From the NCBI GenBank assembly GCA_035373905.1, contig DAOSOK010000044.1, forward strand, positions 1-35,437: a DNA stretch of 35,437 nucleotides, in the 5' to 3' direction. This DNA is from Candidatus Ozemobacteraceae bacterium. GTDB lineage: Bacteria > Muiribacteriota > Ozemobacteria > Ozemobacterales > Ozemobacteraceae. This document shows, piece by piece, positions 1 through 8,349 of this stretch. Within the stretch, counting starts at the first letter, position 1. Each line of letters starts with the position of its first letter. The position numbers and the translations under genes were made by a program. Below the pieces are notes generated by a model. The model did no database searches. It saw only the letters and a program-made list of their open reading frames with translations, and was not told where the DNA came from.

Positions 1-38
1 TTTTCAGCGTTTATCGATGTTTCAAGCTGGAAATCAGC

Positions 39-371
39 TTATCCGAATACACATGATTCGACCGACGAAGGCTCGTTCGTTGCCCATTTTCTCGGCCGCC
101 TGCCGATCACCCTCATCCGGGCACCATCATCGTTCAGGCAGCACTCGAGAATGACCTTCTGATGATTGCCGACGGTCACCGACCACCTGCGCCCCGGGGT
201 TTCGACATCCGGGAGTCCCAACTGGATCGGCACGCAGCAACTCCGGATCCTTGCACCATCTTCGCTCAGGACATCCAGCACCCGCTCATGGACAGTCTTT
301 CGCTTCCCAGGCAGCATTGCAGCCAATTCCCGCTCCTTCATCCCGGCACACTCGCGGCACCACATACACAT
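39..371 (-). CDS. Possible small Cys-rich protein, function unknown
   Basis: This is a 110-residue open frame on the minus strand with mostly G/C third positions, as in the real genes nearby, so it may be coding. No domain is recognised. The N-terminus carries a CxxCxxC arrangement (Cys2, Cys5, Cys8), and two Cys pairs follow (45-46 and 77-78), which hints at a metal-binding or disulfide-rich protein. The start at 371 lacks a convincing Shine-Dalgarno sequence. The Met at residue 11 is an alternative start, but it would drop the CxxCxxC. A short 6-bp hairpin (24-40) overlaps the stop codon. It could also be a chance frame in repeat-flanked DNA. Confidence 0.35.
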   Translation of the reverse strand: MCMWCRECAGMKERELAAMLPGKRKTVHERVLDVLSEDGARIRSCCVPIQLGLPDVETPGRRWSVTVGNHQKVILECCLNDDGARMRVIGRRPRKWATNEPSSVESCVFG

Positions 372-451
372 TCCGGGCGATACAGCAATATAGAGGCATC
401 TTTACAAGATCACCTCATGCCGGCGACAAACCATGGCGTTGTCGGGCAACA

Positions 452-500
452 TTCATCGCGCTTCGACAGGCTCAGCACGAACGGGAACGCGAAACCGGCT
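452..500 (+). repeat. Partial copy of the dispersed hairpin repeat
   Basis: This holds the CTTCGACAGGCTCAGCACGA core and the following GAACGCGAAAC. It matches the right-hand arm of the full copy at 13505-13656. The left arm and both terminal inverted repeats are absent. It lies just beyond the stop codon of the membrane-protein gene that ends at 505. Confidence 0.7.
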
Positions 501-504
501 GGAC

Positions 505-1659
505 CTAGCGCTTGTCTCCGGGAACATTCTCCGCGGGAGCGAGCAGGCGGCGGGCTTCCGTCGCATGGAGGCCGGCCGGGAAGTCGTCGAGGTAGAAGGC
601 GATGTCCCGGGGTTGGCGACCGCTCGACTCGGTCCAGGCCCAGGAGATGTCGTCGTGGAGGGAGGCGATGTCGGCGCGAAACGCGCCGTTCGGCATCAGG
701 CGAAGGTATTTCTCAATTGCGGATTTGGCTTTCCAGAGGGCCATTTCGGACGCTTTTCCCGACGGGCCCGGCATGCGCGCGGAGAGCGCCTCTTCGTAGA
801 TTCGTCGGGCCCACAGCTCGTCGAAGGCTTTGTCCTTGTGCCAGCCCAGAGGCGCATGGGTGGCATATCGATAACACTGGTGGGTGGTCGGATAGGCGTT
901 CACGTTGTACCAGAGGTCGCGCTCCGTCAGGAGCATCTGGAGAAGCCAGGCCAGGAGGCCGATCAGCAGGCCGAGCCGCATCGCGAGGGGCCAGCGGCGG
1001 GGAAGCGGCGACGCAGGACGGGCGGCGGCTTCAGCGAGAAGGGCTGGCCAGGCGGCGCTCGGATCCGGCTCGGCAGAAGATGCCTGACCTCGGGGAGGAG
1101 CATCGGAATCACGTTCAAGACCGGCGGCGCGCTGAAGGTATTCGAAGACCAGATTGCCTTCGATGGAATTCCAGCAGATGAACTCGGAGCCAACCTTGAA
1201 GGACAAGCGGTGTTCGCGCCACTTGCGACCGGTCTTTTTGTCCCGGTGTTCGTAAATCGTGACGGTTGCCTTCCGGACGTCGGCGACCGGGTAGAGTTCC
1301 ACAAGATCGTCCTCGTTTTTCATATATGCGACGATATATGGTGTCGCGACGACCGAGCGGGGCACCTGCCGATGACGGTGAAGATGCAGCAGATATCTTC
1401 CCGTCAGGATCAGCCAGGATCCGAGCATGGAGACGGCGATCATCACACCGGCCCAGCCGCCGTACAGTTCGCGCTCGACACCGGCAACAACGAGCACTCC
1501 GACGATCAGCAGGCCGCCCAGGCAGATCGCCGACACCGCCTTGTGCCAGACGAGATCTTCGTAGATCCGCACATACCAGGTTTTCGAGCGGGCGCCCCGC
1601 AGGGCAGCCAGGAGTTCGTCACGGACAGGAACGGGAAGATCACGAAAGGGAAGCTTCAT
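505..1659 (-). CDS. Three-TM membrane protein of unknown function
   Basis: The protein has 384 residues. Hydrophobic segments lie at about 43-60, 70-92 and 226-243. Between them is a soluble region (about 100-180) rich in beta-type sequence, then a Pro/Ala-rich linker (about 185-222). The C-terminal 140 residues are soluble, with helices rich in Tyr, Trp and Lys (for example WHKDKAFDELWARRIYEEAL), which could be a periplasmic or lumenal TPR-like domain. No enzyme motif is seen. The start at 1659 is supported by an AAGGAG ribosome site 8 nt upstream. It appears monocistronic, with repeat DNA on both sides. GTATA-type repeats about 40-85 nt upstream may be part of its control region. Confidence 0.75.
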   Translation of the reverse strand: MKLPFRDLPVPVRDELLAALRGARSKTWYVRIYEDLVWHKAVSAICLGGLLIVGVLVVAGVERELYGGWAGVMIAVSMLGSWLILTGRYLLHLHRHRQVPRSVVATPYIVAYMKNEDDLVELYPVADVRKATVTIYEHRDKKTGRKWREHRLSFKVGSEFICWNSIEGNLVFEYLQRAAGLERDSDAPPRGQASSAEPDPSAAWPALLAEAAARPASPLPRRWPLAMRLGLLIGLLAWLLQMLLTERDLWYNVNAYPTTHQCYRYATHAPLGWHKDKAFDELWARRIYEEALSARMPGPSGKASEMALWKAKSAIEKYLRLMPNGAFRADIASLHDDISWAWTESSGRQPRDIAFYLDDFPAGLHATEARRLLAPAENVPGDKR

Positions 1660-1702
1660 GGCGACTCCTTCTCACTCGATGAACCGGAATGCCGCATTGT
1701 CT

Positions 1703-1743
1703 CTTATACGCAGTATACTCCGCAACGCGAGAACGCGTATACC
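1703..1743 (-). promoter_or_regulatory. Possible operator/promoter region with repeated GTATA motifs
   Basis: Read on the minus strand, three GTATA motifs occur here: GGTATACGCG, GGAGTATACTGC and GCGTATAAGAG. The first two are GTATAC palindromes about 24 nt apart. TATACT and TATAAG could each serve as a -10 hexamer for the 505-1659 gene. I see no matching -35 at normal spacing, so promoter and operator functions cannot be separated. Confidence 0.3.
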
Positions 1744-1772
1744 ATCGATTATTCTTCGCAAGGCTGGAGGGT

Positions 1773-1921
1773 TATTGAGTCCTGCATATCAAAAACCAGC
1801 TTCGCGTCTCCGTTCGTGCTGAGCTTGTCGAAGCACGAACAGCCACTTGCAGATGATTCCTCATTTCGCCCTTCGACAGGCTCAGGGCGAACGGGTGGCT
1901 TTCATTATGCAGGAATCAATA
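1773..1921 (-). repeat. Full-length dispersed repeat with terminal inverted repeats (copy 1)
   Basis: The element is 149 bp. The left end is TATTGAGTCCTGCA (1773-1786) and the right end is TGCAGGAATCAATA (1908-1921), which are imperfect inverted repeats of each other. Inside are two palindromic arms, one with GTTCGTGCT/AGCACGAAC ends and one with TTCGCCCT/AGGGCGAA ends. In reverse complement it is nearly identical to the copy at 8405-8553, so it is inserted in the opposite orientation. It lies upstream of the minus-strand membrane-protein gene. No coding capacity is credible. Confidence 0.85.
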
Positions 1922-2131
1922 AGAGGCTGTGTGGAAAATCGGTTCCGGTCATCCTGATGGTTGATATCGAACTCCTCGAGAAAGGGCGGGCTTGAAACCC
2001 GACCCTCCATCAGCACCAGTCTGGCGCGGTCCCCAACCCTGGAAATGGAATCGGGTACCCCGTTCATCGCGGGTTTTCCCGCCAGAGCGGGCGGGGTGCG
2101 GAATTTTTCCGGGGAAAATTCTTCGATTTTA
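1922..2131. other. Non-coding stretch before the tRNA promoter
   Basis: I see no gene here. A short minus-strand frame (1882-2067) runs into the repeat and has no ribosome site. Two weak inverted repeats are visible: GGGCGGG with CCCGACCC around 1985-2006, and GAATTTTTCC with GGAAAATTC at 2101-2121, the latter just upstream of the tRNA promoter. Confidence 0.4.
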
Positions 2132-2160
2132 TTGACACGGAACAGGGGCTGTGGTAGGAT
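2132..2160 (+). promoter_or_regulatory. Sigma-70-type promoter for tRNA-Thr
   Basis: A perfect TTGACA (2132-2137), a 17-nt spacer and TAGGAT (2155-2160) lie upstream of the tRNA. The predicted start falls near 2167, giving a 5' leader of about 17 nt. Transcription could continue into the sigma-54 activator gene, because no strong terminator is seen between the tRNA and 2302. Confidence 0.75.
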
Positions 2161-2183
2161 ATTTCCCGTCTTTCCGACTGTTT

Positions 2184-2255
<72 letters not shown>

Positions 2256-2301
2256 TTCTTTATCCCTCCTGAAGGGGTGACGATCTTTCGCAGGTTTGAT
2301 C

Positions 2302-3246
<945 letters not shown>

Positions 3247-3269
3247 CGAAAAGAAGGCGCTGAAGCAGC

Positions 3270-3542
3270 ATGGCATCAGTGAAAATGATCAACAAGATGG
3301 AAGTGATGGTGGAACAGGCCGTCAACGCTGAGCTTGCCCGCCGAAACGAAATCTGCGGCTGCGAACGGTGCAAAAGCGACATGATCGCCCTCGCGCTGAA
3401 CACACTTCCCTCACGATATGTCGTGACATTATTGGGAGAAGCTGTTACAAATGTAGACTTGGAGTCAAGTCAGTGGAAAGCTGATATCATGATGGCGGTC
3501 TATCGGGCCATCGAAATCGTCCGAGGTCGCCCCCGGCACTGA
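3270..3542 (+). CDS. ComFB-family protein
   Basis: The 90-residue protein matches the late-competence ComFB family across its length. It has a short N-terminal helix (NKMEVMVEQAV), the Cys motif EICGCERCKSD (Cys29, Cys31, Cys34), the conserved ALALNTLPSRYVV block, and a C-terminal helix. The cysteines are the expected metal site. ComFB proteins were named from the Bacillus comF operon, and cyanobacterial members have been reported to bind cyclic dinucleotides. A second-messenger role is therefore plausible but inferred. It sits between a sigma-54 activator and a STAS gene. Confidence 0.88.
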   Translation: MASVKMINKMEVMVEQAVNAELARRNEICGCERCKSDMIALALNTLPSRYVVTLLGEAVTNVDLESSQWKADIMMAVYRAIEIVRGRPRH

Positions 3543-3590
3543 GCCGGGAATGGCCCGGAAGGGTCAACCAAATTACGTGGAGGGGAACCA

Positions 3591-3962
3591 ATGACCGACA
3601 AGAAGAACGGAACGACCAAAGAGAAGCTGACGTTCGAACGCTCTGAAGCCTCGAAAGGCTTCGTCGTGCTCAAGTTGATCGGCGACCTGGACATGTGGAC
3701 GCTGCCGCTCGCCAAGGAGCGGATCAACGGCCTCGTTCAGGAAGGCAAGGTCAAGATCGTGCTCGACCTCGAGCGCATGAACTATATCGACTCGTCAGGT
3801 CTCGGTTTCTTCATCGGCTCGCTCAAGAAGCTTCGCGATGCGGGTGGCGACCTGATCCTGATCAACCTCAACGCGTATATCTACGGCATTTTCAAACTCA
3901 TCCAACTTCAGCACATCATCCAGACCTATGACAGTCTGGAAGAAGCCTCAAAGCACTTTTGA
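3591..3962 (+). CDS. STAS-domain anti-sigma factor antagonist
   Basis: The 123-residue single STAS domain resembles SpoIIAA/RsbV. The hallmark DSSGLG (about 67-72) follows the beta strand VKIVLDLERMNYI, and one of Ser68/Ser69 is the expected phosphorylation site for an RsbW-type kinase. A GGAGGGG ribosome site precedes ATG 3591. The N-terminal extension of about 15 polar residues is longer than in SpoIIAA. The HATPase fusion at 5435-6718 in the same run is a natural candidate partner for switching, though no cognate sigma factor is visible here. Confidence 0.9.
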   Translation: MTDKKNGTTKEKLTFERSEASKGFVVLKLIGDLDMWTLPLAKERINGLVQEGKVKIVLDLERMNYIDSSGLGFFIGSLKKLRDAGGDLILINLNAYIYGIFKLIQLQHIIQTYDSLEEASKHF

Positions 3963-3986
3963 GCATTTACCGCAAGGAGTAACCCC

Positions 3987-4289
3987 ATGAAGGCCAAGAT
4001 CCATCCCGATTACAACAAGATCAACGTGACCTGCGCGTGCGGCAATTCGTTCGCCTCCGCTTCAACGGCGAAGGAGCTGAAGGTCGAAGTCTGCTCGTCC
4101 TGCCATCCGTTCTTCACCGGCCAGCAGCGCTTCCTCGACACGGCCGGCCGCGTCGAGCGCTTCCAGGCGAAGATCGAGCAGCACAAGAAGGTCGCCGCCG
4201 AAGCCGAGGCCAAGAAAGCCGCCAAGAAGGGCACCGCGAAGGCCAAGGCCGCTCCGGCCGCCGAAGGCGTCCCCGCCTCCGAGAAGTAA
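3987..4289 (+). CDS. rpmE: 50S ribosomal protein L31 (zinc-binding type)
   Basis: The 100-residue protein begins MKAKIHPDYN and carries the zinc ligands Cys16, Cys18, Cys36 and Cys39, followed by HPFFTGQQRFLDTAGRVERF, all typical of C+ type L31. The tail after about residue 68 is an Ala/Lys-rich extension, longer than in the usual 66-75 residue L31. A clear AAGGAG site precedes the ATG. A perfect 12-bp hairpin follows 47 nt after the stop, before thyX. Its place between a STAS gene and thyX is unusual company for rpmE. Confidence 0.96.
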   Translation: MKAKIHPDYNKINVTCACGNSFASASTAKELKVEVCSSCHPFFTGQQRFLDTAGRVERFQAKIEQHKKVAAEAEAKKAAKKGTAKAKAAPAAEGVPASEK

Positions 4290-4336
4290 CCATCACGCCG
4301 CCCGTCAGCCGCGAGGTTGTCGGGTGTCACGCCGCG

Positions 4337-4370
4337 CACCCGGAAAGGTCCTCCACGTCCTTTCCGGGTG
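4337..4370 (+). terminator. Strong hairpin between rpmE and thyX
   Basis: A perfect 12-bp stem, CACCCGGAAAGG (4337-4348) with CCTTTCCGGGTG (4359-4370), closes a 10-nt loop. No T-run follows, so it is not a textbook intrinsic terminator. It may be an attenuating or processing hairpin that lowers read-through from rpmE into thyX. Confidence 0.5.
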
Positions 4371-4413
4371 TCGGTACGCCCGGTGCGGTTCCCGGCGCAG
4401 TCAGGTCACGCGC

Positions 4414-5142
4414 ATGAAACTCGTCCTGCTCAGGCACACCCCCGACCCCGATCTGCTCGTGGCCCTCGCCGCGCGGCGATGCTACTCGTGCCGCACCGCC
4501 GAGGCCATCGAGGAGCGGCTCGGCGAGACCGAGATCGACCAACTGCTCGAGAAGCTGCGGCTCAGAAACCACCTGTCGCCCTTCGAGCACGTCACGTTCA
4601 CGTTCAGCGTCGACGGCGTCTCGCGGGCGCTGTCTCACCAGCTCGTGCGACACCGCATCGCCTCGTATTCGCAGGAAAGCCAGCGCTACGTCGAGTACAC
4701 GAAGCTGCGCGAGCTGCCGTACGTCGTGCCGCCGACGGTCGCGGCGAACCCGGAGGCGGCAAAGCGATTCGCGGCCGTCACGGAAGAGGCGCTGAAGGGC
4801 TATCGCGAGTTGCTGGAACTGGGCGTGCCGGCCGAAGACGCCCGCTACCTGTTCCCGAACGCCGTCGAGACCAAGCTGGTCTACACGATGAACGCCCGCA
4901 GCCTGTTCAACTTTTTCGAACAGCGATGCTGCCGCAAGGCTCAGTGGGAAATCCGCATCCTGGCCGAGGCGATGCTCCGCGAGGTGCGGAAAGTCGCGCC
5001 GCGCATCTTCCGGCACGCCGGCTCCCCCTGCCACGACCGGGAACGCCCCTACTGCCGCGAAAACGACCAGACCTGCCCCAACTACAAGCTCGTCGAGCGC
5101 TACCTGAAAGCCCGCTGCAGTGCCTTCGAAGACCCCGCCTGA
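4414..5142 (+). CDS. thyX: FAD-dependent thymidylate synthase ThyX
   Basis: The 242-residue enzyme makes dTMP from dUMP with methylenetetrahydrofolate, using FAD and NADPH. The ThyX signature RHRX7S is present at RHRIASYSQES (79-89), followed by QRYVEY. Other family features are NHLSPFEHVTFTF (52-64) and ARSLFNFFEQRCCRKAQWEIR. ATG 4414 is chosen because the domain begins there with MKLVLLRHTPD; an upstream in-frame ATG at 4324 would run through the hairpin and give a non-homologous leader. The Cys-rich C-terminus (HAGSPCHDRERPYC, QTCPNYK) is noteworthy. The gene overlaps the chorismate mutase start by 23 nt. No thyA is seen in this window. Confidence 0.95.
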   Translation: MKLVLLRHTPDPDLLVALAARRCYSCRTAEAIEERLGETEIDQLLEKLRLRNHLSPFEHVTFTFSVDGVSRALSHQLVRHRIASYSQESQRYVEYTKLRELPYVVPPTVAANPEAAKRFAAVTEEALKGYRELLELGVPAEDARYLFPNAVETKLVYTMNARSLFNFFEQRCCRKAQWEIRILAEAMLREVRKVAPRIFRHAGSPCHDRERPYCRENDQTCPNYKLVERYLKARCSAFEDPA

Positions 5143-5401
5143 GCGCCTCGGGGAACTCCGCCGCGAGATCGATCTGATCGACGCGCAGATCGTCGCCCTG
5201 CTCGACCGTCGCGCTGAAACGGCGCTTCAGATCGGCGCCTGCAAGAAGGAAGCCGGCATCCCCTTTCCTCTCGACGCGGCACGCGAGGCAGAGGTGCTCA
5301 ACCGAGTCGGACGCGCCCGCCGGGGGCCATTTCCAGAAAATACATTGATCGATATTTATAAAGAGATCGTAGCCGCCTGCAGGAACCTTCAGACTCCCTG
5401 A
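5120..5401 (+). CDS. Chorismate mutase, AroQ class
   Basis: The 93-residue all-helical domain converts chorismate to prephenate in Phe/Tyr synthesis. It has the AroQ pattern: LRREIDLIDAQIVALLDRRAE in the first helix (conserved Arg14/15 and Arg30/31), KK at 42-43, and the DxxRE motif Asp52-Arg55-Glu56, matching the E. coli Asp48/Arg51/Glu52 set. The GTG start at 5120 lies inside the end of thyX, implying translational coupling. It stands alone, with no fused prephenate dehydratase or dehydrogenase. An AT-rich codon patch (about 5338-5372) encodes NTLIDIYKEIV. Confidence 0.9.
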   Translation: MPSKTPPERLGELRREIDLIDAQIVALLDRRAETALQIGACKKEAGIPFPLDAAREAEVLNRVGRARRGPFPENTLIDIYKEIVAACRNLQTP

Positions 5402-5434
5402 CGGCGCGGGCGCATTCTCGAGAAGAGGCTGACC

Positions 5435-6718
5435 ATGGGAACGATCCCGTTCTTTTCCCCCGATCCTGAGCTGTTCCGAGAATTCGCGGCCCTTCTCCCG
5501 GCCGATCTGGCCGAGTATTTCGATCTCGCCCATCTCGACACGCCCGCACGGGCGAACGAGTTTCTCAGTCTCGAATTTCCCGAACTGGTCGTCATCGACT
5601 TTCGCGATCCGGCTGCCGGGGGGATGGAGATTCTGGCACACCTCCGCAGCGATCCCTGGATGCTGTCCTGCGGCATTCTCACCATCCAGCAGCGCGTAAA
5701 CACGGCGGCTGAGGTCCCAGAGCTTCAGGCAGCCAATTTTCTGGTCGGGCTTCCGCAGGGACGTCTCGCCGACCTGGTGCCGCGCATCCTCCGCATCCTC
5801 CATCAGAACGCCGGCATGCTGGTCCAGCGATTCGTGGCTCTCGACCTCGCCGCGACGCTCGTCGACCAGTTCAGCATCGAGAACGAGCCGCTGGTTGCCA
5901 TGTGCCACGCCAACATGATCGTGAACTATCTCTACAACCTTCACCGGATCTCGGATAAAACGAAGCTCGAGCTGACGCTGGTTTTCACGGAGCTGATGCA
6001 GAACGCGATCGAGCATGGAAACTGCGGCATCAGTTACGCGGAAAAGACCGCGTGGCTCGAGAACGGAGGCGACATCCAGGAGCTGATTGACCGGCGGTGC
6101 GAAGACCCGGCGATCGCCTCCCGTCGCGTGCGGTTCGAATACGAGGTCACCGCCCCGTTCACCTCCTTCCTGATTGCCGACGAAGGAGCCGGTTTCGACT
6201 GGCAGAACCGTCTCGAGGGCTCGGAAGGCGGCACCGGCCTGCAGCTTCATGGGCGGGGACTTCAGATGGTGAAGCAACTCGTGCAGGATCTCGAGTTCAA
6301 CGAACCCGGGAACGAAGTCCGGTTCAAAGTTCCTCACCAGATCGCCGTCGCGAATATGGCTCCCGGCCTGTTTCGGAACCGATGCCCTATCGTGTTCACC
6401 CCCGGGGAAACCGTCTTTCGGGAGGGCGAACCATCAGATAGTTTATACTATATTATGAAAGGCCGTTTTTCGGTGAACGTGCATGGAAAGACCGTCGCGA
6501 CGCTCGGCCCGGCGGACCTGTTCGTCGGGGAAATGTCCTTCCTGCTGAACCGCCGCCGGACGGCCACCGTCACGGCGGAAACGGCCGGAAGCCTGCTCAG
6601 CATCTCGCGACGGGAGTTCGTCGAAGCCATCCGGGAAAAGCCGCAGTATGCGCTGGTTCTCTCCCGGCTTCTCGCGCAGCGCCTGGAGCGCCAGAATCAG
6701 CATCGGGCGGACGTGTGA
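5435..6718 (+). CDS. Pseudo-receiver / RsbW-like HATPase / cyclic-nucleotide-binding fusion protein
   Basis: The 427-residue protein has three parts. Residues 1-125 look like a degenerate receiver: Asp55 in VIDFRDPAAGGMEIL aligns with a phospho-acceptor, but the N-terminal acidic pair and the conserved Lys (here GLP at 105-107) are missing. Residues about 130-305 are an anti-sigma-type HATPase with N box ELMQNAIEHGN (186-196), G1 box DEGAGFD (249-255) and G2-like GRGLQM (273-278). Residues about 310-420 are a cNMP-binding fold: PGETVFREGEPSDSLYYIMKG, then VGEMSFLLNRRRTATV, which keeps the Glu and Arg of the phosphate cassette. No HTH follows. The likely role is a ligand-gated serine kinase acting on a STAS protein such as that at 3591. 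A GAAGAGG site precedes the start. Confidence 0.85.
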   Translation: MGTIPFFSPDPELFREFAALLPADLAEYFDLAHLDTPARANEFLSLEFPELVVIDFRDPAAGGMEILAHLRSDPWMLSCGILTIQQRVNTAAEVPELQAANFLVGLPQGRLADLVPRILRILHQNAGMLVQRFVALDLAATLVDQFSIENEPLVAMCHANMIVNYLYNLHRISDKTKLELTLVFTELMQNAIEHGNCGISYAEKTAWLENGGDIQELIDRRCEDPAIASRRVRFEYEVTAPFTSFLIADEGAGFDWQNRLEGSEGGTGLQLHGRGLQMVKQLVQDLEFNEPGNEVRFKVPHQIAVANMAPGLFRNRCPIVFTPGETVFREGEPSDSLYYIMKGRFSVNVHGKTVATLGPADLFVGEMSFLLNRRRTATVTAETAGSLLSISRREFVEAIREKPQYALVLSRLLAQRLERQNQHRADV

Positions 6719-6736
6719 GCTCCCACCGTCCGGCGA

Positions 6737-7186
6737 TCAATCCGAGGGCAGCCCCCTTTCGGCTGCATCCATGCTGTCCAGCATCGCTCGGGAGTCCCGG
6801 ATACAATCACCGATGAACGACAGTCCGAAGGCTTCCTCGCGTTCATTGAAGGAATACGGAAGAAACCCTTCGAAATTCAACCGGTCACCCTCTTCGATCC
6901 AGTTCTTCGAGCATCGGATATATCCTTTCCTGATCGCCCGCTCGTAAATGTGTTTCGTCCCTTTCGGGACGAAATGTTCTATGCAGGAAGTCTGCTTCTG
7001 AAGGGGAACTTCACTCATTTCCTGGTAACAATGCTTGAACCGGCACAGAACGGACTCGAACAACGCTTCCTTGTCCAAGGCGGTCAGTTCAGGCCGATTT
7101 CCGGCATTCAGAAGGTTCTCATACTGTTTCTCGAGCCTCGCAAGCGCTGCTTTCGCGCGATTCAGGCTCACCCGTAGCACAACCAT
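6737..7186 (-). CDS. Small helical protein, possibly HEPN/nucleotidyltransferase-substrate-binding-like
   Basis: The 149-residue protein converges on the gene ending at 6718. The N-terminal coiled helix (LNRAKAALARLEKQYENLL) followed by LFESVLCRFKHCYQEM recalls the HI0074/HEPN family, whose members often read IQRFEYTYEL at this point. The similarity is by eye only and the rest (CIEHFVPKGTKHIYERAIRKGYIRCSKNWIEEGDR) does not clearly fit. HEPN proteins of this kind usually pair with a small nucleotidyltransferase, and none adjoins. An AGGA ribosome site lies before ATG 7186. The region upstream is AT-rich (ATATATTATGCC). Coding is likely; the family is uncertain. Confidence 0.6.
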   Translation of the reverse strand: MVVLRVSLNRAKAALARLEKQYENLLNAGNRPELTALDKEALFESVLCRFKHCYQEMSEVPLQKQTSCIEHFVPKGTKHIYERAIRKGYIRCSKNWIEEGDRLNFEGFLPYSFNEREEAFGLSFIGDCIRDSRAMLDSMDAAERGLPSD

Positions 7187-7245
7187 GCGTTTTTCCTATA
7201 TGGCATAATATATCCGAGGCATTTCGTGAAGTCGTGTCGACACGG

Positions 7246-8304
7246 TCATCGTGCGTGGGTGTACTCACGGCAGCGGTCGCAGACGATCGGGGCGCCGGGC
7301 AACGGGACGCCGCCCCGGAAGATGGCTCTCGCCCGTTGATACTTCACGCTATTGAATATGGCGCGGATGGTCTCGCGGTTCGCGTTTCCGAAATCGTCGC
7401 TCGTCTCGAACGTGCGGCAGCAGGGAGCCACCCCGCCGTCGGGATTCACGGTGATCGTTTCGTAGAGCCAGAAACACGCGTGTTCCGACAGAGGCTTCTC
7501 GGGGGAAAACTCGTACCGGTACGGCGTGCGCGCATCCGGCAGCCACGCCCGTTCGGGGCCGGGCGCGCGGCCGGTCCAGGGCGAGTCGGCCAGCTCGAGG
7601 GGCATGAACCGCACGCGGTCGACGCCGGTTTTCGACGCGAGATCGGTGATGCGGTCGAGCTGGTCCTGGTTGTAGGCGGTGACCAGCGACTGCCACTCGA
7701 CGCGCAGGCCGGTGCGACCCTGGCGCTGCCTCTCGGCGAGCAGGAAGCGGATGTTCTCCATCGCCCGGTCGAACGAGGCGCCGATGCGGTAGCGACCGTA
7801 GGATTCGGCGTCGTAGCCGTCCATCGAGATGATCAAGTAATCGAGATTCGAATCGAGCAGTTCGAGCGCCTTTTCCCGGCCGAGCAGCTGGACGTTGGTA
7901 CTGAGGTTCGTGGCCAGGCCGCGCCGGTTGGCCTCGCGGATCATGTCGAACAGGCGGGGGTTCAGCAGGGGCTCGCCCCAGTTGAAGAACCAGATCCGGA
8001 TCGCCCAGGGCGAGAGTTCGCGCAGAACCTTGAGATACAGGTTCCAGGGCATGTCGCCTTTCGGGCGGCCCTTCAGGCCGAGGCCGGTCGGGCACAGCGG
8101 GCATCGCAGGTTGCACCGGTTCGTCGGGTCGGTGACGAGCACGTACGGATACCCTGGCACGGTCAGGGTTCTGAACCTGGCGCACAGCTCGTTGACGAGA
8201 AAATTGAACCACCGCGCAGGCGTGGGATTCTTCGTGACGATCTGGAAATGTCGCTTCATGTCTTCCAGCCGGTCACGCCAGGTGCCGATCCAGTTCCAGG
8301 TCAC
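7246..8304 (-). CDS. Radical SAM protein with C-terminal SPASM-type cysteines
   Basis: The 352-residue protein has the radical SAM cluster motif CNLRCPLC (Cys64, Cys68, Cys71), preceded by VLVTDPTNR. Then come NWGEPLLNP (the GGEP-like SAM contact), STNVQLL, and ISMDGYDAESYGRYRIGASF. The C-terminal third has HACFWLYETITVNPDGGVAPCC and CDRCREY, a SPASM/Twitch-like set of cysteines for an auxiliary Fe-S cluster. The substrate is unknown; relatives modify peptides or small molecules and are frequent in glycan loci. GTG 8304 is chosen because AAAGGAG lies directly upstream; an ATG at 8352 lies beyond that site, at the edge of a repeat element. Confidence 0.88.
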   Translation of the reverse strand: MTWNWIGTWRDRLEDMKRHFQIVTKNPTPARWFNFLVNELCARFRTLTVPGYPYVLVTDPTNRCNLRCPLCPTGLGLKGRPKGDMPWNLYLKVLRELSPWAIRIWFFNWGEPLLNPRLFDMIREANRRGLATNLSTNVQLLGREKALELLDSNLDYLIISMDGYDAESYGRYRIGASFDRAMENIRFLLAERQRQGRTGLRVEWQSLVTAYNQDQLDRITDLASKTGVDRVRFMPLELADSPWTGRAPGPERAWLPDARTPYRYEFSPEKPLSEHACFWLYETITVNPDGGVAPCCRTFETSDDFGNANRETIRAIFNSVKYQRARAIFRGGVPLPGAPIVCDRCREYTHAR

Positions 8305-8310
8305 GGCTCG

Positions 8311-8317
8311 CTCCTTT
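8311..8317 (-). promoter_or_regulatory. Ribosome binding site fixing the GTG start of the radical SAM gene
   Basis: AAAGGAG on the minus strand sits 6 nt before GTG 8304. No comparable site precedes the ATG at 8352. Confidence 0.7.
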
Positions 8318-8349
8318 CCGCCGATGCAGGTGCGCCCATTATACCCGAT

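Noticed and set aside
162..1995. Long plus-strand open frames (about 340 and 520 codons)
   Set aside because: They are the antisense of the minus-strand membrane-protein gene and run through repeat DNA. The minus-strand frame has TM segments and an AAGGAG site.
1882..2067. Sixty-codon minus-strand frame beside the first repeat
   Set aside because: It has no ribosome site, ends inside the repeat and shows no recognisable domain.
2256..2301. Riboswitch or terminator between tRNA-Thr and the sigma-54 activator
   Set aside because: Only a weak CCCT/AGGG pairing is visible in 46 nt, too little for a structured leader.
4324..4413. Thirty-codon N-terminal extension of ThyX
   Set aside because: It runs through the 12-bp hairpin and has no ThyX-like sequence; the conserved fold begins at ATG 4414.
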